This document shows, piece by piece, positions 1-9,689 of a stretch of 64,000 nt of DNA; positions within the stretch are counted from its first letter, which is position 1, and the number at the start of each line of letters is the position of its first letter. The translations under genes and the position numbers were made by a program. This DNA is from Bathynomus jamesi (taxonomy: Eukaryota > Arthropoda > Malacostraca > Isopoda > Cirolanidae): NCBI GenBank assembly GCA_023014485.1, contig JAJOZX010005629.1, forward strand, positions 213,501 to 277,500. Reading direction: 5' to 3'. The notes beneath the pieces are model-generated. The model saw nothing but the letters and a program-made list of their open reading frames with translations, made no database searches and was not told the origin of the DNA.

Positions 1-497
1 GACTATGAAAATGTCAAACAACTGCTCACTCAAATCAGGTATGAACAATAGGGTGGATCACTTTTCACTTTTTTTAAAACATTATAGCTGGTCAAAGTTT
101 TTCCCATGATTTGTTTCAGTAGAAGTACACTGACACCATTTTTACCAAAATCGATCAATATTTAGGGGTCGCGCATCGACCTTGAGAATTTCAATTTTGG
201 AAATTTGGCCAAATTGACAATTTTTTACTGAATAAAGATAAATCATCAAATGACCATATTTTCTGAATACTCTCAGTGAAAGAAATCCTCTCAGATAGGT
301 CTGCATTTTAGGATAAGATAAAACGAATAAGGAAAGATCAAATGTATTTTGTATTAAAACGGTTTACCGATATCACTAAAGGCACTTATTCCGGTGCCCC
401 TAACTAGGTTCAAAAACTGTATGAATCGTGGTTAGAACACACGTCGTCTTAAGGCGTACGCCATGTACTTTCTCTGCTAACTCCCTTTCCCTCTGCG

Positions 498-3372
498 CTA
501 CGTCATCTTGGCAAGTGACGACTTCTTGAAGTCACCGAGTTCTTTCCGGCTCTTTTCCACGAGCTGAAGAAGACCCTGCAGCTGTGACTCGTCTTTTGTG
601 ACAGTGTTCGCGTAATCTTCTATCAGTTTTATCCCTCTCTCTGCCACGTCGTTGGTAACTTTCAGATGCGAGATGACATTCTTCAGATCACAGTAGTTCT
701 TATCTTGATTCCACTTATTCACCGGCAGAGTGAGCCACGTAGACGCGCACACCTGCAGGCCTGTGAACACGAACCACGATGGCTCATCGATCAGGTCCGG
801 AAGGCGCGTCGTGTCATCAACCGAGACGTTGTCATACGTGAAGTCCTCGGGCACAGCGAGGCGGCACAGCTTCTTTGCCATCTCGTGCTTCACAGTGTCT
901 TCCACTTTGTCACTGCAGAGGTCGAAAACGACGGTCTGAGGCCTCAGATACCACAAGTGCCGCCTGATCACTGCCAGTGAAGCCTCTGCAATCTCGCGAT
1001 CCACAGCCCTGTACTGCAGAAGACGCTGGTACAACACAAGGTCATTCAGCGGGGCATCAGCTGCGACAGGAGCCGCCAGCCAGGCAGGTGCGTAGAGGAG
1101 TGCAGTAAATAGTACCACTCTCTGAAGTTTCTGTACCAGCTCGTCGTCGAACTCCAGCTGACCGCTGAACATCAGGAACTTCGTGTAGTAGATGATCTGA
1201 AACGAATACGCACTGTGATGTATAAATACTGATACCACTCCATATAAGTTTGTTTAATGGTAAATTATTTATCTTATTATTTTCTGGTAGGGACTTCAAA
1301 TGGCTGTTTGCAGAAGGCAATACAATATTTAACTTCTAATTCAAAATACCAACCTTGGCCATCCACCTCGCATGATGGTAGGCTCCTGGGCGCATGAAGT
1401 GTGTGCCACGACGTGGCTGGGCCCCGAGTACCAGGAGTGTAATCTCCGCCACTTCTCGGTAGTCTTCTCTGACAAGACCAGAAGCGGTGCCGAGGAACTT
1501 GACTGCCTCATCTCGGAGCTCCATCAGCCACGTCACCTCCGCCAAATGCTCGATCTCCAACTCGCGATAAGTCGAGAGGTCGAGCTTGTCCCACCTGAAA
1601 GGGGGGTTATGAAAATATTGCATGAAAACGACTGAAGTTTCCCTTTTCGACTGCTATTAACATCATTAGTAGAAGGACGCTGATATCTCAATTGCTCTGA
1701 AGGCAAAAAATCATTGGAGAAAACAAATGCGCCTTAGACTTGAAATTCACCTTCTCCTCAGATACTGGAACAAAGGTTCAGTTGGTGCTGTGGTTCTTCC
1801 AAACGCGGTGATGACCACTGCCCACACGATGAGCTCCATAACGTGATGGCGACAGCCCAGCTGGAAGAGCGGTTTACCAAGCATGTTCTCCAGCCGGACC
1901 ACCGCACCCTGCACCCTCCCCGTATTGGAGGAAGTTGTGTCGAAGCACAGTCCAATCACGTTGTTCTCGCATCCCCAGTCTTTGAGAGCACGAAAGGTCG
2001 CCTGGGCCTGGGACAGACCGGTGCTGTCAGCAACAGTCGGAACGGCCAGCAACTTTCCTTCTATGCATTGGGGAGCTCCGGAGATGAGAATCGCCTGGCG
2101 GTGCTCCAATGTTCCAAGAGAGTCCTGAAACGTATGTCATACATGCCAATCTATTATCGTCCACTGGAATATGTCAATCCACTGTCGTCACTGGAACATG
2201 TTAATTCACTGTCGTCCACGGTGAGGGCAAAACTGACCTTGAATACTTTACCGTTCCAGTGGACGACAGCATGCCTCGGAGTACGAAGGATTTCTGCACA
2301 GCTGTCGACACTTCACAACGATGTGCCACTCTTCCACGGCGAGACATGTCCTTCGAGATACTGAATTTGTCCAGGTCTGCGGGCAGATCTGCCGAGCGTA
2401 GGACTGCCGCCACGACACTTGCCACCTATGTGCGAAATTGAAAGGAAATTGACAAGGATGCGTATGGTTTTTATGTGACAAAATAATCACTAAATTTTCC
2501 GTCGTTACGTCTATTATATCTTTGTCAAGGAAAGATCATTACTGATATATACACACCTGATTATTGGACATCCGGAAGCGATCAGCCACTTCAATAACAG
2601 CCGGTGCATTGAGGATGCGGTGAGGAAGGCTGATTGATACAGTTGATTCTCTCGGCTGTCGGTATGGTGGTTCTAGCTGTGATTCGGAGTTGCTCGATGA
2701 TCTGCTTTCTATAGATTCATCGTCGCTCTCAGCTTCGGTTCCTAATTTCATTTTTGAGGTGCCTGGCTCATCACGAGATTGTTGTCTTGAGAGTTGCCGT
2801 TTTCTCTTGACAACGAACACTTTATCATTCCCACTCATTGTTGCCTGGCGCAGGCCCCGTTGATCCTCATAAAATTTAATATCTTCTTGTTTGTTGTTGT
2901 CTGAGAGCAGTCGACTTTTCTGTATCTCTTCAATAGCATCGGGAGCTCCGATGTCCTAGAGCTTGTTCAGATTTTCTGAAAACTTCTCCCTGCCTTTTCC
3001 CGCGTCACTGTCTCTCATCTTGCTCTTCTGCAGCGAGCGCCACTCTTCCCACAGTAACTCCAGTTTTCTTTTGCAGTTACGCCTCGTGATCGTCTTTATA
3101 CGTGCCATGTTCCAAAATGCCAGAACATTGGCCACCGTGTCTTTTACGGCGGCCTTCCTCTCAGTAGTTTCCTGCTTGGCATAGAAGAAGTACTGGAGAA
3201 CTTGATGGGTGGTTGGCAATTTGGCACCACCGATCGAGGAAGATGGCTGACCAATTAAGAAGACGTCCGTGGCTGACCTTAGAGAAGGTGGTGCTGTTGT
3301 TGCTGCTTTCTCTTTTCCAGAATAAGTAACTTTCAGAGTCTTCCACCTCCTGGTTGTTAACAGTTTATCCAT
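498..3372 (-). pseudogene. hAT-like transposase of hL1, five inferred exons, degraded
   Basis: Inferred exons on the minus strand are 3372-2557, 2425-about 2265, 2124-1751, 1594-about 1349 and 1196-498. Acceptors end in TTTCAG or CATAG; donors are GTGTGT, GTAAAG, GTGAAT and a less certain GTTGGT. The N-terminal part has LPT...V...Y (around 3220) and ends at LNKL-stop-DI, where relatives have LFDI, so TAG at about 2957 is a premature stop. Exon 3 carries FDTTSSNTG (second catalytic Asp) and GCRHH (CxxH). The last exon carries DVAERGIKLI (catalytic Glu). The HWNGK segment has Asn where relatives carry Asp (HWDGK or FDGRKD), and it sits in another frame. The protein is therefore unlikely to be active. 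It is a hAT-type RNase H fold by motif order; I do not recognise a named family. Confidence 0.65.
2140..2270. repeat. short direct and inverted repeat inside a hL1 intron
   Basis: A 27-29 bp unit containing TCGTCCACTGGAATATGT is repeated about twice in direct orientation. A related segment CCAGTGGACGAC follows in inverted orientation at about 2257. The repeat lies within the inferred intron and exon boundary of the hL1 transposase. Confidence 0.5.
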
Positions 3373-3928
3373 TGTACTAAAGTCTAGACTTATCAAACAA
3401 GAATCAATTGACACAGTTGATCTGTAAAAAGCAAACTGTGATTAGTAAAAATATTGGTCATAGACATAGCGTGTGTGTGTAATTGGGATTTTAGGATACG
3501 CCAGCTACTGATGCTATGATTACGTCCATAACGGGGGACAAATACGGTATTTTAGATTTTAATGTTATTTCTAGGTGAGTGTAACTTGTAAACCACTTGT
3601 CCGATCAACTTGGTAAGTATCTGAGAGGATTTCTTTCACTGAGAGGATTCAGAAAATATGGTCAATTGATGATTTATCTTTGTTCAGTAAAACATTGTCA
3701 ATTTGGCCAAATTTCCAAAATTGAAATTTTCAAGGTCGATGCGCGACCCCTAAATATTGATCGAGTTTGGTAAAAATGGTGTCAGTGTACTTCCACTGAA
3801 CCAAATCATGGAAAAAACTTTGACCAGCTATAATTTTAAAAAAAAAGTGAAAAGTGATCCACCCTAAAATTGAACAATAATGATTGGTTTCCTGTTAGGT
3901 TTACAATGAGAGTTTACTAAATATTCAT

Positions 3929-4620
3929 GTTTTCTTTGCCTGTGGGATAGCAGGGCTTCAAATGAGCACTATAAAACAGTTCAGTGGCCTCCACGTGAAG
4001 GACTGCAACCAGGAAAGTAAAATGTACTCAGGGAACCTCTTTTGAAGCCTGACATAGTTCTGCTACCACCTCTCCATATTAAGTTGGGTCTAATTAAGCA
4101 GTTTGTAACTGCGTTAGATTTTGGAGGGGAAGTTTTCCAACAGATTCGGGTCATGTTCCCTAAACTCTCTGAGGCTAAAGTCAAGGCTGGCATCTTTGTA
4201 GGACCACAAGTCAAGGCGCTGTTGAATTCAAAGAACCCTGAAGCCAAGATGACTCCGATCGAAAATTAGGCTTGGTGTGCTTTTCGTGATGTGGTTCGTG
4301 GGTTTTTAGGCAACCATAAAGCACCAAACTATAAGGAGTTAGAGTCAAACTTGATTAAGTGCTATGGCAAAATGGGGTGCCGTATGTCTTTAAAATTACA
4401 CTATCTGCATTCACATCTAGACTTTTTTCGTGATAACCTGGGCGATGTGAGTGAAGAACATGGCGAAAGATTCCATCAAGATATTCAAACGATGGAGAAA
4501 AGGTATCAGGGCCATTGGGATGCTTCCATGATGGGAGACTACGTATGGTCGCTGATCAGAAAGGATAAGAATGTTCATACGCGAAAGTCGCGTTCTTCAG
4601 TCATTTTTAAGGAACGCACA
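3929..4620 (+). pseudogene. C-terminal half of the CACTG-type 561-residue protein, decayed
   Basis: The frame reads CFLCLWDSRASNEHY, a stop at about 4018, LPPLHIKLGL, a stop at 4267-4269 (TAG), and then GCRMSLKLHYLHSHLDFF and ERFHQDIQTMEKRYQG. Every block aligns in order with the intact copies at 58940-59680 and 61827-63512. The section between about 3877 and 3929, which should carry the GDLK block, is degraded. The original stop position is lost and the frame drifts into the 3' noncoding part. This is a dead copy of a transposon protein of unknown biochemical role. Confidence 0.8.
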
Positions 4621-5189
4621 CTGCATAACGAGGCTTGTTATTCTCTTTTCGGTTCTCCTCATGATATATATCATATCCTTTGCACCATTTTGGGTTTGTC
4701 AAACAATTTTGGCTCAATAAACATTAATTTCCAATTGTGTTTTTATTTTCAGAAAATATTTGTTAGCCTTCTTTATATACTTTGCCATACGAAAAGTGTG
4801 ATAACCTATATTTTTGAAACGGTTGACGATAGAGCAAAACGAATATCATTTTTGGAACCAGCGCCCCGAAATCATTAAGAAACGACAGAAAAATCACAAT
4901 AAACAGAAAATTTTTCAAATTTTGTTACCCAGTGTTATTTGATCATATATATATATCCTATTGTATAAATATTAATTAATAAACAGAACGATGTAATCGT
5001 GTTTTATTTATTCCTTGAACACTTTTATATCATTTGTTTCTAAAACAGAATAATTGAATAGATAAGTAACGTGGCTGACAGCTCAGCCAACTGTAACATA
5101 AGCTTATTTAAAATAAATAACGAATCTGGCAACTCAGCAGCCGACTGACTGAATAATATATAGAAGAAATAAATATTTAATGCTATCTA

Positions 5190-5745
5190 GCGCTATCTGG
5201 CAACTCTGCCAACTGGCTGATTAAACCAACTCGATGAATAGGGGCACTATAAGAGGCGGCGGACGGCTGAAGAAACCCATATGAGCTCGGCAATCAGCCG
5301 AGCAAAGACCCTCCTCTTCCTTTCTCTCTTCCTCTCTTGCTATCTCTTTCTGCTCCTTTGGGGGGTGAGGCGTCCCCTTCCGCCCCAAAGAGGTTCCCTT
5401 AGGATAGGCATGCCCCTTTGGGGGGTTCAGCTTGGGGGAGAACTCCGCCTCAAAGTCGCATACCCCTTGCAATCCCATTTTGGGGTTGGCAACAAAGATT
5501 GGCACTCCCATTTGGGGGAATCAGCTTGGGGATAACTCCAAGTTGTATACCCCTTGCAGTCCCATTTCGGGGCTGGCAACAAAAGGGGGCTGGGAATTTT
5601 TTCTTTTTTCTTTTTTGTAACAAAGGGGGGGGAAGGTTTGGCACTCTTGCAACAAAAGGGGATGGGGGTGGCACTCTTGCAACAAAGGGGGTGGGGGGAT
5701 TGGCACTCTTGCAACATTCCTGCACTCATCCATTTTGACACTATA
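5190..5745 (+). repeat. GC-rich interspersed repeat, copy 1
   Basis: The copy opens with a block related to GCCAACTGGCTGAT. A pyrimidine tract (CTCTTCCTTTCTCTC) follows, then repeated modules built on GGCAACAAA, CCCCTTTGGGG and TTGCAACAAAGGGG, and it ends near ACACTATACTACT. Related copies are at 12010-12370, 22620-22875 and 29255-29745 (inverted). Long open frames here are products of G-rich simple modules and are not genes. I cannot assign a class; no clear inverted termini are visible. Confidence 0.65.
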
Positions 5746-6181
5746 CTACTCACACGCTCAAAATGTATCGGTGTGTTTGCGAAGAATGAAATATTGAAGT
5801 TGCCAAGTACGAGAAACTGGTACAGGATTATCGTTAACACCGACATTGTCGGGGGTGAGGGGATTCATTGCAATCTATTTTAAAAATAGGGAAAGAATGT
5901 ACTATTTTGACTCACTCGGCGCTCAGCCCTGGAATGATTCTGTGGTTGTGGAGTTTATTGAACAGATACATGTACCTGAGTTTGTATGGAACCCGTATCG
6001 CCTTCAAGGATATTATAGTAACACGTACGACCTCTCATTTCTCATGCACATGTCACGTGGGAAGGGATTTATAAATTTTTTAAAATTATTCGATTTGTGC
6101 GACACTGAAATGAACGATAAAAACGTATGCAGACAGAGAGAAAAAAGGTTCCCATATGTTACCACCCGCTGTATTGTGTAA
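5746..6181 (+). pseudogene. adenain-like cysteine protease relic (Polinton/Maverick type)
   Basis: The frame reads CIGVFAKNEI, IVNTD and GIH, shifts frame near 5870, then reads AIYF and YYFDSLG, and later SNTYDLSFLMHMSRGK. In adenovirus and Polinton proteases the order is GxHW-A-Y with catalytic His, then YFDS-G with the acidic residue, then a CG pair with the nucleophile Cys. Here the position expected for Cys-Gly reads Tyr-Asp. The frame is also broken at the His motif. This is a dead fragment with no other Polinton genes recognised next to it. Assignment rests on motif order only. Confidence 0.6.
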
Positions 6182-6359
6182 AGGTGTATATCTATGTTGT
6201 GTAAAGTTGTATATACATTTGCAACTGTAAAATATACTCGTTAAGACTTATTTAATGGACACTGGTTCCGCTTTGTACATGTTTTCTACCATTTAATAAA
6301 TTAAATGAAAATACAATGTGTTTTGTTCTTAACCCCCCCCCCCCAAAAAAAAACTTACA
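6182..6359. other. AT-rich spacer with C13/A9 homopolymer run
   Basis: No gene is recognised. A C run followed directly by an A run lies at 6333-6353. It sits just beside a perfect GTAAGT donor on the minus strand (6358-6353). Confidence 0.5.
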
Positions 6360-6524
6360 TTAGTTCCTCGATGACCTGGCATCTCATTGGACCGGATGTG
6401 AGCCAATACCTCGACTTCTGTGTTCAGATCGCTGGTTTGGTTGTAGGGTAAAGCATCCATATCATTTATTTCCCTTTCATCAAACCGAAAAGTAGCTATA
6501 ACACGATCAAGTTCCGCATCGGTC
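6360..6524 (-). CDS. candidate internal coding exon of an unknown gene
   Basis: On the minus strand an open segment of about 166 nt starts directly after an acceptor-like TTTATAG (at 6525) and ends at a consensus donor GTAAGT (6358-6353). It encodes a hydrophilic peptide with TDAELDRVIATFRFDERE and ending NEMPGHRGT. Base composition is more balanced than in the flanks. I do not recognise the family. It could be an exon of a gene transcribed from the promoter candidate near 8844, or a transposon remnant. No further exons were found. Confidence 0.3.
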
Positions 6525-6699
6525 CTATAAAGTTGATTAAAAATAAAGTTCAACTAAAGAGCTACAATAAAAGAAAATGCCACGAATTTTAAAAAAATAT
6601 AATAAAAAGCAGATAATCCTTAAAAATTTTGGTAATTTAAAAGTCCTACTGCCTGCTGTCTTTAAATTATCGAGAAAAGTATTATTAAAGCTCCACCAT

Positions 6700-6960
6700 A
6701 TATATATATGCCGAAATAACCACGAAGGAAACAGCATAATTAATAGCCAGCGCACTAATTTACAGCTCAAAAGGAAGATTAGCTGGGTGTCTAATACATC
6801 TCTGAGAATAATTAAAAGCAAGTCCGCTAATTTACAGTTCAAAAGTAAGATTAGCTGGGTGTGCTATGCTCCGTCTGCCTGCAACGGGTCTCGAATCCGC
6901 AGACAAATCTTAATAGTTTTTAATATTTCTATTGTAAGTTTTTAATAGTTCTAAAATCCT
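6700..6960. repeat. short tandem duplication with tRNA-like B-box segment
   Basis: The unit CTAATTTACAGCTCAAAAG...GATTAGCTGGGTGT occurs at about 6750 and again at about 6827 (period near 77). It is followed by GGGTCTCGAATCCG, which resembles a Pol III B box. The start, GCCGAAATAACCACGAAGG, recurs at 8421 and resembles the outer part of the Penelope 3' region at 49090. Probably a SINE or retroelement fragment. Confidence 0.45.
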
Positions 6961-7002
6961 AACTGTACAAGAAATGTTCAAATAAAAACACACCATATAT
7001 AT

Positions 7003-7080
7003 ACATATATATATACAGTATATATATATATATATACACATATATATACACAGTGTGTATATATATATATATATATATAT
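7003..7080. repeat. (TA)n microsatellite
   Basis: Interrupted TA/CA dinucleotide run directly left of the DD41D element. Confidence 0.9.
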
Positions 7081-7086
7081 TACACA

Positions 7087-8387
7087 CAGGGTGTCCCAAA
7101 AGTCCCTATCTATTTTGTTGAAATAGGCTGAATTTCAAATGAATGTTTTAATGACATGATTGCATGCACCTTTCTAGACAAATACATGCATTAAATTTCT
7201 ATTTTAATTATTTTTAAATTTTTAATTAATTTTTTCAGATCCATATCATTGGTGATGGATGTGCATGAACGCATCAGAGGAATGAAATGTGAAATTAGAG
7301 AACGATTCTCAAGAAGGTTTCATAAGCCTGGACCGACAGATAAAGCAATTCGTAAATTGGTGAACAAATACAAAAGGACTGGATCTGTACATGATGAAGG
7401 AAGAAATGGACGCCCAAGAAGAGTACAACAAAACATTGAATCTGTTGGCATAATGTTCGAAGACGATCAAAGAATGTCAGTTCGCCAAGCATCCCACAGA
7501 TTGACCATACCCAAAACAACTGTTCACAGAATCTTGCGTTCGACGCTGAAGAAGTGTTATCACATTCAGCTGTTACAGCTTACACGAGGAAGACTTTCCA
7601 AAAACAGCAGCAATGCGTGCGGAACTGGTCGAACAAATCCAAAATAACAATTTAATGGACCACATTTTGTTTAGCGATGAGGCGACTTTTACACCTGTGG
7701 TAAAATCAATCGACATAATTATCGCATCTGGGCTAATGAAAAGCCAACTGAGTTCACTGAGTGGGAAAGAAACTCACCTAAAGTCAACGTGTGGCTTGGA
7801 ATGACGAAGTCTAAGATTTACGGGCCCTTTTTCTTTGCAGAGGCTAAAGTGACAGGGCCTGTTTACTTTGATATGCTTCAAAATTTTCTAGAACCTCAAC
7901 TTCTTGAAGATGGCATTCTCGACAATGTAGTTTTTCAGCAGGATGGGGCACTATGTCATTATGTCAGAATTGTTCAGATATACCTAAACGAGCGTTTTCC
8001 AAATCGTTGGATTAGACGTGGGGGAAATAGGCCCTGGGCAGCGCGATCTCTGGATTTGACCCCATTGGATTTCTTTGCTTGGGGTTTCATTAAATCAGAG
8101 GTCTATCGCAGAAATATTCGAGATTTACCAGATCTGCGAGATGATCGCATTAGGCAAGCAGTTGAGAAAATAACCCCTGAAATGCTCGGAAATGTGTTCC
8201 GCAATGCAGCTGACCGCTTAGAGATTTGCAGAAATACAGATGGAGCACATATGGAAACTACTAATTAAAGATTTTAATGGTGTAATACTTGTAATTTGTA
8301 TAGAAATACATCTGTATTCAGGTCAGTGTGAAATTTATTTGAAATTCAGCCTATTTCAACAAAATAGATAGGGACTTTTGTGACACC

Positions 8388-8390
<3 letters not shown>
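7087..8390 (+). mobile_element. mariner-related element of DD41D type
   Basis: Inverted ends CAGGGTGTCCCAAAAGTCCC (7087) and its near-exact mirror ending ACCCTG at 8390 extend for more than 50 bp. TA follows the right end; the left neighbour is CA, probably a changed TA. Length is about 1.3 kb. The element sits between (TA)n tracts. It carries a broken transposase. Confidence 0.85.
7249..8268 (+). pseudogene. DD41D mariner-family transposase, frameshifted
   Basis: Three frames are needed. 7249-7647 has the helix-turn-helix part with GRPRRVQ. 7613-7804 carries FSDEATF (first Asp). 7789-8268 carries VVFQQDGALCHY (second Asp) and SLDLTPLDFFAWG (third Asp). I count 41 residues between the second and third catalytic Asp, which matches the visitor/DD41D group. 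At least two frameshifts inactivate it. The C-terminal part is otherwise well preserved. Confidence 0.8.
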
Positions 8391-8425
<35 letters not shown>

Positions 8426-8628
8426 AAATATTCACGAAGGAAACAGAATAATTGAAAATATTTTTCACTTCGTTTTGTTACGGCTTTTTATAAGTTAACA
8501 CTGGTTGAAACGTTATACATAGACCGAGAATAAACACAAACTAGCTTTCAAAACAATTATTATGGCACCCATAAGTTAATTAACACTGAATGAACTGCAA
8601 TATGTATAATCACATATTAACTACTTAC
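8391..8628. other. (TA)n tract followed by intron-like unique sequence
   Basis: TA repeat to about 8420, then GCCGAAATATTCACGAAGG as at 6706, then AT-rich sequence. On the minus strand it would be the start of an intron behind the GTAAGT donor at 8628-8623. Confidence 0.5.
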
Positions 8629-8844
8629 ATCTCTCAGTCGTTAGCGGGAAATTCGTTCCCGCTGTCACAAATTTCTGAAACAACTTGCGTTGAGAGAAGT
8701 TAATTCTGTGACATCGCATTGAAAAGGTGGAGCGCAGCTGATGGGTAAAAATCTTGATCTTCAAACAAATCAGGAGAATTGTAGAGCGATAACTAACTCA
8801 TAGTGTATATTTGAAAAGCACTAAGCGAAAAAAACATACGAACT
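8629..8844 (-). other. candidate noncoding first exon
   Basis: On the minus strand an initiator-like TCAGTT at 8846-8841 could start a transcript. A consensus donor GTAAGT follows at 8628-8623, leaving a 216-nt exon. Only short upstream frames are present. Support is the joint spacing of initiator, TATA and CCAAT boxes plus the donor. No protein evidence exists. Confidence 0.35.
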
Positions 8845-9020
8845 GAGGCTCTGAGATGAACTGTTCCCTTTTATAAAGGGGGCTTGTGACCAACCCACAA
8901 CCCACGATTCGCGAGCTTCCTATTGGCTGTCAGTGAATTTTAGGCGGAGATTAACGCGTAGGCCTGCATAGCGGCCAAACAGAGGTCCTGGGCGCCGCCC
9001 ACAGGGCTGTGATTGGTTGG
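8845..9020 (-). promoter_or_regulatory. candidate TATA/CCAAT promoter on minus strand
   Basis: Relative to an A at 8844 taken as +1, TATAAAA starts at 8875 (-31). CCAAT boxes lie near 8924 (-80) and 9014 (-170). The region is GC-richer than its surroundings. This is the classical arrangement of a eukaryotic Pol II core promoter. It could belong to a host gene or to an unrecognised element. Confidence 0.4.
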
Positions 9021-9610
9021 CCCGTGAAATCTGGGGCGGCGTGTCAGATATTCCCATTCGTTGAGAGAGAGAAACGTTTTGTTTTTTGATCTTGTATTCG
9101 ACCGATAGAGAGAAAGAGTGAGAGAGAGAGGTAGATGAGGATGGTTTGTGAATCGGTTTATGGTGCCCCATCTTGAAATATAAAAGTGGAAGGTAATTTC
9201 AGATTCAATTATCTATGAAGAAAGCCGCTGTAAAAGTTTATTGTATCGCGGAATTCTTATACAATAAAATAAATAAATTTTAAAAAATAATCAACGCCTC
9301 ATCATGTGACTTTTCAGAGGAAATTGAAGACACGTGTGGGTGAAAATAGAGCGAATTATGGTATCCCTCTAAATTAGCTTCGTAAAATTTATTATGCCCT
9401 GTAAATTAAATCGTCTGGAACTGGAAATGGTTTTTGAAAAATATCACCTCAACTTTTCACAAAGACTCGTTTAATTATTGCTATTTAAAACTCGACCTTC
9501 TCATGGTTCTTATAATTAATGACCCGTTGCTGAGTCATATAATTTAATGGTGCACGTCTTATCTCGAATCATGGAAACCAGAGAAACGGCAATAAAGTAT
9601 TAGTTAAACA
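9021..9610. other. no gene recognised; GA-rich stretch then AT-rich spacer
   Basis: A GAGAGAGA-rich patch lies at 9064-9135. The rest is AT-rich sequence with no frame, repeat or terminus that I can support. Confidence 0.5.
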
Positions 9611-9640
9611 ACATATATATATATATATATACTGTATATA

Positions 9641-9686
<46 letters not shown>
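9611..9686. repeat. (TA)n microsatellite
   Basis: TA run ending exactly at the Tc1-like element terminus. Confidence 0.9.

Positions 9687-9689
<3 letters not shown>

Larger units (their letters stand above)
49..3866 (-). mobile_element. hAT-like element hL1 with about 250-bp terminal inverted repeats
   Basis: Left end TAGGGTGGATCACTTTTCAC at 49 is mirrored by a right end closing ...GATCCACCCTA at 3866. Inverted repeats run 49-297 and 3619-3866 with few differences. The flanks ATGAACAA (41-48) and TTGAACAA (3870-3877) look like an 8-bp target duplication with one change; three extra A bases separate the right one from the terminus. The element lies inside coding sequence of another transposon. 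Its spliced minus-strand transposase is described separately. The 8-bp duplication and TAGGG ends fit the hAT superfamily. Confidence 0.85.
1..4934 (+). mobile_element. CACTG-type DNA transposon, copy 1 (left end outside window, split by a hAT-like element)
   Basis: The first 48 bases read in frame as DYENVKQLLTQIRYEQ. This matches the segment YDNMKILLDALVYDQ of the intact copy at 57417-59680. The reading is broken by the insertion at 49-3866 and resumes at about 3870. The right terminus ends ...CCCAGTG at 4934 followed by TTA. That is the same end and target duplication as the 57168-59961 copy. The left end lies outside the window. This copy was already present when the 49-3866 element landed in it. 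Confidence 0.75.

Noticed and set aside
2948..3372. A separate small gene for the hL1 N-terminal frame
   Set aside because: The frame ends at a TAG exactly where relatives read LFDI, and continues in frame afterwards, so it is one broken exon.
5221..5883. Several open frames of 60-139 codons
   Set aside because: They arise from G- and C-run modules of an interspersed repeat on both strands and have no domain features.
6577..6945. 122-codon frame
   Set aside because: Covers a short tandem duplication and tRNA-like segment; lysine/isoleucine-rich by base composition only.
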